DNA from: DATHSY01 sp046729855 | GTDB taxonomy: Bacteria; Actinomycetota; UBA4738; HRBIN12 | NCBI GenBank assembly: GCA_046729855.1 | Contig: JBKPHM010000149.1 | Span: 1 to 35,341 of the forward strand | Direction of reading: 5' to 3' | DNA length: 35,341 nucleotides | In this document: piece after piece, positions 7,426-14,421 of the stretch | Layout of the letters: each line of letters starts with the position of its first letter | How positions within the stretch are numbered: the first letter of the stretch is position 1 | Program-made: the position numbers and the translations under genes | The notes under the pieces: generated by a model | Seen by the model: the letters and a program-made list of their open reading frames with translations, nothing else | Database searches by the model: none | Told to the model about the DNA's origin: nothing

Positions 7426-7431
7426 TCGCCG

Positions 7432-8277
7432 GTGCGCACGGCGGTCGTGGGGCACACCGAGTGGATCGAGTTCGCGAAGGTCGACCACGTCCCGGCGGCC
7501 GGCGAGATCGTGCACGCCACGGAGTGGTGGGAGGAGCCGGCCGGGGGCGGGGCCGTTGCGGCCGTCCAGCTGCACAAGCTGTCGGACGACTGCCTGTTCT
7601 TCACGGCGTTCGGGCGCGACGCGACCGGCAAGCGCGCCCACCTGGAGCTCGAGTCCCTCGGGCCCCGCGTGGAGGCGGCCCTGCGTCGCCAACCGACCCG
7701 CCGGGGCGTGACGTTCATCGACCCGAACGGCGAGCGAACGATCACGACGCTCGGAGAGCGACTGGAGCCGGCGATCGACGACCGCTTGCCGTGGGACGAG
7801 CTGGACACGATCGACGCCGTTTACGTCTGCGCCGGTGACGTGAGCGCGATCCGGGCGGCGCGCCGGGCGAAGGTAGTGGTCGCCACCACGCGGATCATGG
7901 ACGTCCTGGGACGCGCCGACGTGCGACTCGACGCCGTCGTCGGCAGCGGGCGCGATCCCTCCGAGCGGTTCGACCCGACGGCTCTCGGCCATCCTCCCGG
8001 CCTCGTCGTCCTGACCGATGGTGCACGAGGCGGCGTCTTCGCGGCGCCGGGCGGTCGGAAGGGACGCTACGAGGCGGCGCCGCTCCCCGGCCCGCTCGTG
8101 GACACGTACGGCGGCGGTGACAGCTTCGCCGCCGGCCTGACGTTCGCGCTCGCGAGCGGCCTCGACGTTCGGGACGCGCTCGAGCTGGCGTGCCGCTGCG
8201 GTGCCGCGTGCGTGGCCGGTCGCGGGCCGTATCAGGGGCAGCTCGGCCAGGCCGATCTCCGCCGATCGAGGGACTAA
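7432..8277 (+). CDS. PfkB/ribokinase-family carbohydrate kinase
   Basis: A 281-residue small-molecule kinase. The C-terminal PfkB signature VDTYGGGDSFAAGLTFALASG holds the catalytic aspartate and anion-hole glycines. The N-terminal glycine pair region reads EEPAGGGAVAAVQLHKL, and LVVLTDGARGG precedes the ATP site. It is slightly shorter than ribokinases (about 300). Substrate cannot be told; sugars and nucleosides are usual for the family. The GTG start lies 6 nt after a TACGCT hexamer and lacks a Shine-Dalgarno, so it is probably leaderless. It diverges from selD and converges with the amidohydrolase. Confidence 0.85.
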   Translation: MRTAVVGHTEWIEFAKVDHVPAAGEIVHATEWWEEPAGGGAVAAVQLHKLSDDCLFFTAFGRDATGKRAHLELESLGPRVEAALRRQPTRRGVTFIDPNGERTITTLGERLEPAIDDRLPWDELDTIDAVYVCAGDVSAIRAARRAKVVVATTRIMDVLGRADVRLDAVVGSGRDPSERFDPTALGHPPGLVVLTDGARGGVFAAPGGRKGRYEAAPLPGPLVDTYGGGDSFAAGLTFALASGLDVRDALELACRCGAACVAGRGPYQGQLGQADLRRSRD

Positions 8278-8287
8278 CGCCCGTTAG
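8274..8287. repeat. Palindrome containing both convergent stop codons
   Basis: CTAACG-CC-CGTTAG is a perfect 6-bp inverted repeat with a 2-nt centre. The TAA of the kinase (8275-8277) and the TAA of the amidohydrolase (complement of 8284-8286) occupy mirrored positions. The stem is too short for a confident terminator. Confidence 0.4.
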
Positions 8288-9780
8288 GGCATCCCCTGCT
8301 CGGCGTGGTGCGCGCGGAACGCCTGCGCCTCCGCGACGGTCGAGGGACCGAGCGTCCGGTCTCGCACGGGCATGTGTTTCCTGATCTCCTCGAGCTCACG
8401 CCTCGTGAACGGGCACGGCGTCGTGATCGGGTCGATGCCGTACAGACGCGCACCGTTCAGGCCCAGGATCTTCGCCTTTCGTTCGTTCGTCAGCTCCGGA
8501 TAGCCGTACCGCTCCTGGAGCTCCTTCGAGATGTGGAACGACCGCATCGCCTGGATCTGGTCCTGGGGTGAGCCATAGAACAGGCAGTCGGTCCCCCACA
8601 CGACGTTGTCCTCCCCGACGTGCTTCAGCAGCTTGCCGAGGACGTGCGCGGCCTGCGTGGGCTCGCGGAAGACGCTCCACCACGTCGAGCCGAGCTCCGC
8701 GTAGACGTTCTCGTTCGGCCCGATCCCCGCTCGCCGCAGCGACGTGATCAGCCGGTTGACCCCGGTCATCGCGGTCGCGTGCGTGTAAGGACCCTCGTAC
8801 CCGCCGGCCTCGTAGCCCGAGTGATAGACGACGAAGTTGACGTCGCGATGCTTGCGTGCCGCCGGGCCGATGTCGATCGGCGAGGCGAACCGGCTGCCGC
8901 CGGAGAACCCCTTGTGGCAGCAGATCGTGGTGACGCCGAGCTCGACGCTGGTCCGGATGAACGGCTCGCCCACCTGCGGGACGCCGCGCTCGTGGTCGTC
9001 AAGCCACCACGCGCCCGCACCACCCTCGAAGACGTCGGGGAAGTGCGTGAACGTCTTCCACGCCGCGACGTCGTAGGTGCGCACGAGATCTTCCATCGCG
9101 TCGAGGTTGGCGCGGAGCGGCCCGACGTTCGGCAGCGCCTGCCCGTGCAGCAGGATGCGCTCGTCGCGGCACAGCCCCTCCGCGATCCGGCGCGTCTCGG
9201 CCATGACCTCATGGGACAGGGGGCTGCCCTCCGGCAGGATCGGGAGCGCGGACAGCACGGTCATGGACGTGTCGCTCCGCAGGAACATCAGCTCGAGGAA
9301 GTGGTCGATCGAGTAGCACGTCCGAGGGTCGTCCTCGCCGCAGTGCTGCTGCGGGAAGCGTTGCCAGAAGTCCTGTCCGTTCAGCACCGGGTTCAGGTCG
9401 TACTCGAGCAGGTGGCCTTGCACGTCGAACACGAACTCCTCGCCGCCGATCGCTTCGTGCGCGGCCTCGGGTTCCGTCGTCGCCTCGGGCGGGATCGAGT
9501 ACCCGCCGCCTGGCGTGGTGCGAGGTGAGCGACGCTCAGCGCGTTCCGCCTCGCGGGTGCACGCGTCGAGCGTCAGCAGCACCGTCGCGGCTGCGCACGC
9601 CGACCGTAGGAACTCCCGCCGCGGGATCCGCAGGCGTCGGGCGTTTCGGTCGATCTCCTCGGTCGCGCGCGCGACGGCCTCGCGAACGACCGGCGACAGC
9701 GGCTGCGGGTCGTACTCGCCGTTGGAGCAGGGCCCGAACTTGACCGGCAGGTCGAGGGCGTCGTCGTCACGCTCCGCCAC
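8284..9780 (-). CDS. Exported amidohydrolase of the COG2159 TIM-barrel type
   Basis: A 498-residue metal-dependent hydrolase. Its Tat-type signal lies unusually deep: RREFLRS at about residues 54-60 followed by a hydrophobic stretch and LTLDAC, a possible lipobox with Cys74. The preceding 53 residues include LPVKFGPCSNGEYDP. The catalytic barrel begins EFVFDVQGHLLEY with Gln-x-His where many relatives have His-x-His. Later metal or substrate residues fit ICCHKGFSGG, VVYHSGYE and NVVWGTDCLFYGSP. Length and C-terminal KAKILGLNGARLYGI agree with the amidohydrolase_2 family. Substrate is unknown. The start is GTG at 9780. Confidence 0.8.
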   Translation of the reverse strand: MAERDDDALDLPVKFGPCSNGEYDPQPLSPVVREAVARATEEIDRNARRLRIPRREFLRSACAAATVLLTLDACTREAERAERRSPRTTPGGGYSIPPEATTEPEAAHEAIGGEEFVFDVQGHLLEYDLNPVLNGQDFWQRFPQQHCGEDDPRTCYSIDHFLELMFLRSDTSMTVLSALPILPEGSPLSHEVMAETRRIAEGLCRDERILLHGQALPNVGPLRANLDAMEDLVRTYDVAAWKTFTHFPDVFEGGAGAWWLDDHERGVPQVGEPFIRTSVELGVTTICCHKGFSGGSRFASPIDIGPAARKHRDVNFVVYHSGYEAGGYEGPYTHATAMTGVNRLITSLRRAGIGPNENVYAELGSTWWSVFREPTQAAHVLGKLLKHVGEDNVVWGTDCLFYGSPQDQIQAMRSFHISKELQERYGYPELTNERKAKILGLNGARLYGIDPITTPCPFTRRELEEIRKHMPVRDRTLGPSTVAEAQAFRAHHAEQGMP

Positions 9781-9840
9781 GGCAAAGTGGACCGAGCCCG
9801 GGGCGTAAGGGTTCCCTCGGCCCTCGCAACGCCGCGGGCG

Positions 9841-9846
9841 TAGGCT
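9841..9846 (+). promoter_or_regulatory. TAGGCT -10 hexamer, leaderless start of the DUF294 gene
   Basis: TAGGCT ends 7 nt before the ATG at 9854. No Shine-Dalgarno lies between them. The 73-bp divergent gap shows no convincing -35. Confidence 0.4.
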
Positions 9847-9853
9847 CCGGCCG

Positions 9854-11692
9854 ATGGACGTCGCGTCCTTCCTGCGCGGGTACTCACCGTTCGATGCGCT
9901 CGACGACGAGCGCCTGGCGAAGGTCGCCAGACAGGTTGAGATCGAGCACTTCGCGCCCGGGCAGACGATCCTGCGCGAGGCCGTCGAGCCCGCGCGGTTC
10001 CTCTACGTCGTCCGCAAGGGGGCCGTCGAGATCCTGGACGACGGCCGCCTGCTCGACCTGATGGGCGAGGGCGAGGTCTTCGGCGCGTGGTCGCTCCTCG
10101 GGCGCTTCAGCCCGACGGCGACCGTCCGTGCTCACGAGGACACGCTCTGCTACCTGCTGCCCGAGCACATCGCCACCGAGGTCCTGGGAACCTCCCCGGG
10201 CATCGCGCTGGTGATGCGGAACCTTCGCCGGCGGATCGTCCGGATCGACGAGGCCTGGCGGGGCGAGCGACCGGACGAGCACTACCGTGTCGTGGCATCC
10301 CTGCTCCGACGCCCGCCGGTCGTCGCCGAGCCCGAAACCTCGGTGGCCGAGGCGGCCGCGCGGATGACCGCCGAACGCGTGTCGAGCCTGCTCGTCCCGA
10401 CGCCGAATGGCCTCGGCATCGTGACCGACCGCGACCTCCGCTCCCGCGTTGTGGCGACCGGGCGGGATGCCGCGACCACGCGCTTGGACGAGGTGATCTC
10501 CCACCCGGCGCTCACCGTCCCGCACGACGAGCCCACCGGTGCCGTGCTGCTGCGGATGCTCGAGGGCGGATTCCACCACTTCCCCGTCGTGGACGAGCAC
10601 GGCCGTGTGGTGGGCGTCGTGACGGACACAGACCTCATGGGCCTCGGCCGCCACACGCCGTTCGCCGTGAAGAGCGCGATCGAGCGTGCGCGCACGGTCG
10701 ACGAAGCGGTACTGGCCGCGCGCGACCTGTCCGAGGTGGTGGCGGTGCTCGTCGCGTCGAGCACCGATCCCGTCGACGCCGGCCACGTCGTCGCGCTGAC
10801 GATCGACACGCTGACGCGCCGGCTGCTGGAGCTCGGCGTCGTCGACCTGGGGATCCCGCCGGCGCCGTGGGCGTGGATCGCCCTCGGAAGCGCCGCGCGC
10901 CATGAGCAAGCGATCCTGACGGATCAGGACCACGCGCTCGCGTACGACCCCGACCGCACGGCGACAGACGACGTCGACGCCTACTTCGAGCGGCTCGCCG
11001 ACGTCGTCGTGGAAGGCCTGGCCCGAGCGGGGATCCCGCGGTGCCCCGGCGACGTCATGGCGACGCACCCTGCCCTGCGTCGAACGATCGAAGGGTGGAG
11101 GGCACAGTTCGACGAGTGGATGGGCGAGCCCGGGCCCGGCAGCGTCTTCCTGTCGATCGCCTTCGACTACCGGCGCGTCGCCGGATCCCTCGACATCGAG
11201 ACGGCGCTCGATGAGGTGGTGCGGAGCGCACCGCGACGGCCAGCGTTCGTGCGGCAGCTCGCGCGCCGCGCCCTCGACGACCGGCCGCCGACGGGGTTCT
11301 TCCGCGACCTCGTCGTGGAGGCCCACGGAGAGCATGCCGGCCGCGTCGACGTGAAGCACGGCGGCATCACGATCGTGACCAACCTCGCCCGCGCGTACGC
11401 GATCTCGCGGGGTGACACCGAGCGCCGCACGATCGCCCGGCTGCGCGGCGCCGCCGACGCCGGCACGCTGGATCGGGACACGGCCGAGGGCCTCGAGGAG
11501 GCGTTCCGCTTCCTGTGGGACATCCGTCTCCGGCACCACGCGGAGCGGTGGCGCGCCGGCCTGCCGATCGACGACCACGTCGATCCTGGGGAGCTGGGAC
11601 CGGTCGCCCGACACGGCCTCAAAGAGGCGTTCCGCGTGATCGGCCGCGCGCAGCGGATGCTCGCGACGGACCTCGGTGTGGCGATCCGCTAG
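9854..11692 (+). CDS. Cyclic-nucleotide-binding, CBS-pair and DUF294 nucleotidyltransferase-like regulator
   Basis: A 612-residue multidomain protein. Residues 1-125 form a cNMP-binding (Crp-like) domain (LREAVEPARFLYVVRKGAVEIL, GEGEVFGAWSLLG). Residues 150-270 hold two CBS repeats (VTDRDLRSRVV; FHHFPVVDEHGRVVGVVTDTDLM). Residues 335-450 are the DUF294 nucleotidyltransferase-like domain, with GSAARHEQAILTDQDHAL retaining the GS and paired aspartates, as in GlnD/GlnE relatives. The rest is the DUF294 C-terminal helical domain. Such proteins are thought to sense nucleotides and modify a partner; the target is unknown. Its TAG stop shares CTAG with the fabI stop on the other strand. Confidence 0.88.
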   Translation: MDVASFLRGYSPFDALDDERLAKVARQVEIEHFAPGQTILREAVEPARFLYVVRKGAVEILDDGRLLDLMGEGEVFGAWSLLGRFSPTATVRAHEDTLCYLLPEHIATEVLGTSPGIALVMRNLRRRIVRIDEAWRGERPDEHYRVVASLLRRPPVVAEPETSVAEAAARMTAERVSSLLVPTPNGLGIVTDRDLRSRVVATGRDAATTRLDEVISHPALTVPHDEPTGAVLLRMLEGGFHHFPVVDEHGRVVGVVTDTDLMGLGRHTPFAVKSAIERARTVDEAVLAARDLSEVVAVLVASSTDPVDAGHVVALTIDTLTRRLLELGVVDLGIPPAPWAWIALGSAARHEQAILTDQDHALAYDPDRTATDDVDAYFERLADVVVEGLARAGIPRCPGDVMATHPALRRTIEGWRAQFDEWMGEPGPGSVFLSIAFDYRRVAGSLDIETALDEVVRSAPRRPAFVRQLARRALDDRPPTGFFRDLVVEAHGEHAGRVDVKHGGITIVTNLARAYAISRGDTERRTIARLRGAADAGTLDRDTAEGLEEAFRFLWDIRLRHHAERWRAGLPIDDHVDPGELGPVARHGLKEAFRVIGRAQRMLATDLGVAIR

Positions 11693-12495
11693 CCCGTGTC
11701 GGGCCGGCCGTCGGCCGCGCCGGGCGCGGTCGCGCCGATCGCGTGGTAGCCACCGTCGACGTGGACGATCTCGCCGGTGATCGCGGACGCCCAGTCCGAC
11801 AGAAGGAACGCCACCGCGCGCGCGACCGGCCCCGGGTCGCCGGTGTCCCACCCGAGCGGCGCGCGCGCGTTCCATCCGTCGGCGATCTCCGAGAATCCGG
11901 GGATGCCTTTGGCGGCGATCGTACGGAGCGGTCCCGCCGAGACGCAGTTCACGCGGATGCCGAACGGACCGAGGTCGCGCGCGAGGTAGCGCGTCACCGC
12001 CTCGAGGCCGGCCTTGGCGACGCCCATCCAGTCGTACGCCGGCCAGGCGACTTGGGCGTCGAAGTCCATCCCAACGATCGCGCCGCCGCGCTCCCTCATC
12101 AGGGGTAGCAGCTCGACGGCGATCGCCTTCAGCGAGTACGCGCTCGTCTGGAACGCCACCTGCACGCTCTCCCAGGGCGTCGACAGGAAATTGCCCCCGA
12201 GCGCGTCCTGCGGCGCGAAGGCGATCGCGTGCAAGAACCCGTCGACCGCGCCCCATCGCCGGTCGAGGTCCTCGCGTACCGCGGCGACCTGCGCGAGATC
12301 GTTCGCGTCCATCTCGAGGACGTCGACCGGTCTCGGCAGGCGCTTGGCGCTCCTTTGCGTGAGGCTCATCCCTCGGCCGAACGAGGTGAGGACGATGTCG
12401 GCACCCTGCTCCTGGACGGTCTCGGCGACCGCGTACGCGATGCTGTCGCGGGTGAGCACGCCGGTGATCAGGAGCCTCTTGCCCTCGAGCAGCAC
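11689..12495 (-). CDS. fabI: NADH-dependent enoyl-ACP reductase, FabI/InhA type
   Basis: Last step of each fatty-acid elongation cycle, reducing trans-2-enoyl-ACP. The 268-residue length is almost that of InhA (269). The N-terminus LLEGKRLLITGVLTRDSIAY has the FabI-type divergent dinucleotide loop; the active site is YDWMGVAK (Tyr154, Lys161), preceded by VGMDFD and followed by RVNCVSAGPLRT and a C-terminal HVDGGYH. The motif MDFDxxxAxPAYxWMxVAK resembles InhA more than E. coli FabI. GTG at 12495 was chosen because AAGGGGGA sits just upstream and the family starts here; the open frame to 12609 is a shadow. No fabG neighbour is present. Confidence 0.93.
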   Translation of the reverse strand: MLLEGKRLLITGVLTRDSIAYAVAETVQEQGADIVLTSFGRGMSLTQRSAKRLPRPVDVLEMDANDLAQVAAVREDLDRRWGAVDGFLHAIAFAPQDALGGNFLSTPWESVQVAFQTSAYSLKAIAVELLPLMRERGGAIVGMDFDAQVAWPAYDWMGVAKAGLEAVTRYLARDLGPFGIRVNCVSAGPLRTIAAKGIPGFSEIADGWNARAPLGWDTGDPGPVARAVAFLLSDWASAITGEIVHVDGGYHAIGATAPGAADGRPDTG

Positions 12496-12554
12496 CCGGA
12501 TCCCCCTTGGTCGGCCCGATGGTAGCGGTCGGGCGCGGGAGACGCCTTGCGGCG

Positions 12555-12560
12555 TAGTAT
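12555..12560 (+). promoter_or_regulatory. TAGTAT -10 hexamer before the small gene at 12569
   Basis: TAGTAT matches TATAAT in four positions and ends 8 nt before the GTG start. No ribosome binding site intervenes, so a leaderless mRNA is likely. Confidence 0.45.
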
Positions 12561-12568
12561 CCGGCTCG

Positions 12569-12844
12569 GTGAAGGGCGACCGCGTCGAGATCGTGGTGGA
12601 CACCGGCAACGGCGTGCAGGTCTACGAGATCGCCGCCACGAAGGCCGGCCGCAGCGTGGACGTGAGCACGTCCCGCGGCGTGGTGGAGGTCGCCGAGGTA
12701 ACCCGGAGCGGGTCGGCGATCCGCACGGGCCGGTTCATGGCCTCGCGCGTGATCGCGCTCGTCGAGCACCCGGCCGAGGAGCCCGAGCCGGGCGGTCGGC
12801 GCCGCCGTTCGCGGGCGCTGCGGGACCAGGGCTCCCTGCTCTGA
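12569..12844 (+). CDS. Small basic-tailed protein of unknown function
   Basis: A 91-residue protein from GTG at 12569; the open frame further upstream only shadows fabI. The first 65 residues look like a compact beta-rich domain (VEIVVDTGNGVQVYEIAATKAGRSVDVSTSRGVVEV is hydrophobic/polar alternating), then an acidic-proline linker EEPEPGG leads to an arginine cluster RRRRSR and a short tail. I do not recognise the family. The arginine tail could bind nucleic acid, but that is a guess. Support for reality is the well-placed TAGTAT hexamer, its position diverging from fabI with no better frame on either strand, and the amino-acid composition. Confidence 0.6.
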   Translation: MKGDRVEIVVDTGNGVQVYEIAATKAGRSVDVSTSRGVVEVAEVTRSGSAIRTGRFMASRVIALVEHPAEEPEPGGRRRRSRALRDQGSLL

Positions 12845-12925
12845 CGCTGTGCCGATCGCATCCGCGCCGCTGTGCCCGGTCCCGATTGAGGCGACGATCA
12901 GGCAGCTGCCGGGCTGGAGCGGCCC

Positions 12926-14290
12926 TTACGCGCGCGCGCTCGAGCGGACCAGGCGAACCGCGCGCACGCCCCACGTCGACCAGTACGGGTCCTGCCCCTC
13001 GGCGACGAACGCGATGTAGTTCACGCCGTCCGGCCGCAGCGCGTGCTGCGGGATCGCGACCGTCCGCGGTTCACTCCAGATGCTGCCGGGCGTCGGCTCG
13101 GCCGCGCCCATCGGGCTCCAGTTGACGAGGATCGTGACCTCGCCGTCATCGAGGTCGAAGCCCTCATACGAGAGGCGGTAGCGGGCGTTCCGGCCGCCCA
13201 CGCGGAACACGACCTCCTTGGGATGGGTGGTCTCCTCGTAGGGCACGTTGCCCAGCGGTCCGTCGAACGGGAGCGGAACCGGAAGCGCCGGACGCTGCAC
13301 GGGGTTCGGACGGACGTACCGGAGCGCTTCCCACGCCTCGTGCGGCGTGAGCGGGAACGTGTAGAACGACGCGCCGATGACGCCGCGCTCGCGAACCGCG
13401 CGGACGAAGCCGGCGGCCTCCTCGCGCTTCGCGCCGATCCCGCCGATCACGTGGATCGGGACCGACCGATCGCCGGTCTCGCGGCGGATGATGTCGATGT
13501 TCTTGGCCGTGTACGCGTGTGCGCCTTCGCCGCCGCTCACGCGGAACGTGAAGTACGTCATCGGCAGGATCACGTCGTAGATCCGGGCCAGCGCTCGGTA
13601 CGGGAATCTCGGCCAGTACCGGTGGTCGACCCCCATCCGCAGGGGCGACGGGATGATCGCGCCGAGGGAGTAGTCCTGTCCGACGACCCGCCGCAGCCGC
13701 TCCGACAGCCGGATCGTACGGTCGGTCCTCGCCGACACGCGGACGACCTCGGGGGACTCGATGTCCATCGCGAACGAGTCGAATGCGTTGCCGGCGTCTG
13801 TTCGGAACCGGATCGCCTCGAGGGACCGCTTGAGGTCCAGCTCGGCGTCGCGGAACCCAGGCAAATACCAGGCGACGGTTCGAATCCCGCGGCGTGCGGC
13901 CGCGTCGAGGAACGCCGCGACGCCCTCGCGATGCACGAACGGCCGGCCGCGAGAGAAATTCGAGGTCTGCAGGTACAGGGTGCGGATGCCGCGCGCGGCC
14001 ATCTTGCGGACAGCTGTGCCCGGGTTCTCCCAGGCGTCGTCGTAGATATCGATCCACGTTCCGAGCCCGCGGTAGACGTCGGTCGCGTCGACGGCCCCGG
14101 ATCCGCCCTGCTCCGCGGTCGGACCCCCGCCGGAGGGACGGGCCTGATGATCTGTGGCCGCCCGTCGGGCTCGGGCCTCGTGCCGGCTGCCGTGGGAATC
14201 GGGACGTGCGAGGGAGGTCAACGCGATCGCGATCACGGCGACACCGGCGAGCAGCGCCGTGGCCGCGCGAAACGTGATTCGGGTCAACAT
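12926..14290 (-). CDS. Secreted or membrane-anchored TIM-barrel protein, glycoside-hydrolase-like
   Basis: A 454-residue protein from ATG at 14290. Residues 1-28 form a signal sequence or anchor (MLTRITFRAATALLAGVAVI...). A low-complexity linker rich in Arg, Gly and Ser follows. From about residue 75 a barrel-like domain begins with RGLGTWIDIYDDAW, then RGIRTLYLQTSNFSR, GIRTVAWYLPG, DSFAMDIESPEV, VILPMTYF and VIGASFYTFP, the pattern of carbohydrate-acting barrels in which strand ends carry acidic residues. A C-terminal beta domain (ILVNWSPMG, YWSTWGVRAVRLV) may bind a ligand. No exact family or substrate is recognised. The longer frame to 14365 lacks a sensible signal sequence. Confidence 0.7.
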   Translation of the reverse strand: MLTRITFRAATALLAGVAVIAIALTSLARPDSHGSRHEARARRAATDHQARPSGGGPTAEQGGSGAVDATDVYRGLGTWIDIYDDAWENPGTAVRKMAARGIRTLYLQTSNFSRGRPFVHREGVAAFLDAAARRGIRTVAWYLPGFRDAELDLKRSLEAIRFRTDAGNAFDSFAMDIESPEVVRVSARTDRTIRLSERLRRVVGQDYSLGAIIPSPLRMGVDHRYWPRFPYRALARIYDVILPMTYFTFRVSGGEGAHAYTAKNIDIIRRETGDRSVPIHVIGGIGAKREEAAGFVRAVRERGVIGASFYTFPLTPHEAWEALRYVRPNPVQRPALPVPLPFDGPLGNVPYEETTHPKEVVFRVGGRNARYRLSYEGFDLDDGEVTILVNWSPMGAAEPTPGSIWSEPRTVAIPQHALRPDGVNYIAFVAEGQDPYWSTWGVRAVRLVRSSARA

Positions 14291-14298
14291 GGCCCCGA

Positions 14299-14304
14299 AG
14301 GCTA
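14299..14304 (-). promoter_or_regulatory. TAGCCT -10 hexamer before the secreted barrel gene
   Basis: On the minus strand TAGCCT ends 8 nt before the ATG at 14290, the same layout as other leaderless starts here. A TTGACA just upstream (complement of 14312-14317) is only 7 bp away and cannot serve as its -35. Confidence 0.4.
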
Positions 14305-14351
14305 TGGGGGGTGTCAACCCATGTGGGGGACGTCGGGCAAGGTCAAGGTGA

Positions 14352-14388
14352 GGTGGTTCGGTCACGACTCGGTGGTTCGGTCACGACT
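14352..14388 (+). repeat. Two tandem copies of an 18-bp unit, 19-bp period, at the DUF885 promoter
   Basis: GGTGGTTCGGTCACGACT occurs at 14352-14369 and again, unchanged, at 14371-14388. The last T of copy two is the first base of a TAGGAT hexamer (14388-14393) which, with a GAGG ahead of the GTG at 14422, looks like the -10 of the DUF885 gene. The repeat would therefore cover the -35 and spacer region. It may be an operator pair or a recent duplication. Confidence 0.6.
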
Positions 14389-14421
14389 AGGATGTGTCGG
14401 CCGTCCCACAGAGGTGTTGAC

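Noticed and set aside
12486..12609. Longer N-terminus for FabI
   Set aside because: The extra residues have no family match, and a GTG with a strong ribosome binding site sits exactly at the expected family start.
9884..12769. A 961-codon open frame on the minus strand
   Set aside because: It is antisense to the DUF294 gene and out of frame with fabI; its translation is Arg/Gly/Asp-rich with no motif. High GC content makes such frames common.
13874..13888. GGTTCGAATCCC, a tRNA T-loop-like string
   Set aside because: It lies inside the well-supported secreted barrel gene on the other strand, and no acceptor stem, anticodon arm or D-arm can be folded around it.
14312..14317. TTGACA on the minus strand as a -35 for the secreted barrel gene
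   Set aside because: It is only 7 bp from the TAGCCT hexamer; no hexamer is found 16-18 bp downstream of it.
14352..14388. Start of a CRISPR array
   Set aside because: Only two copies, separated by one base and with no spacers.
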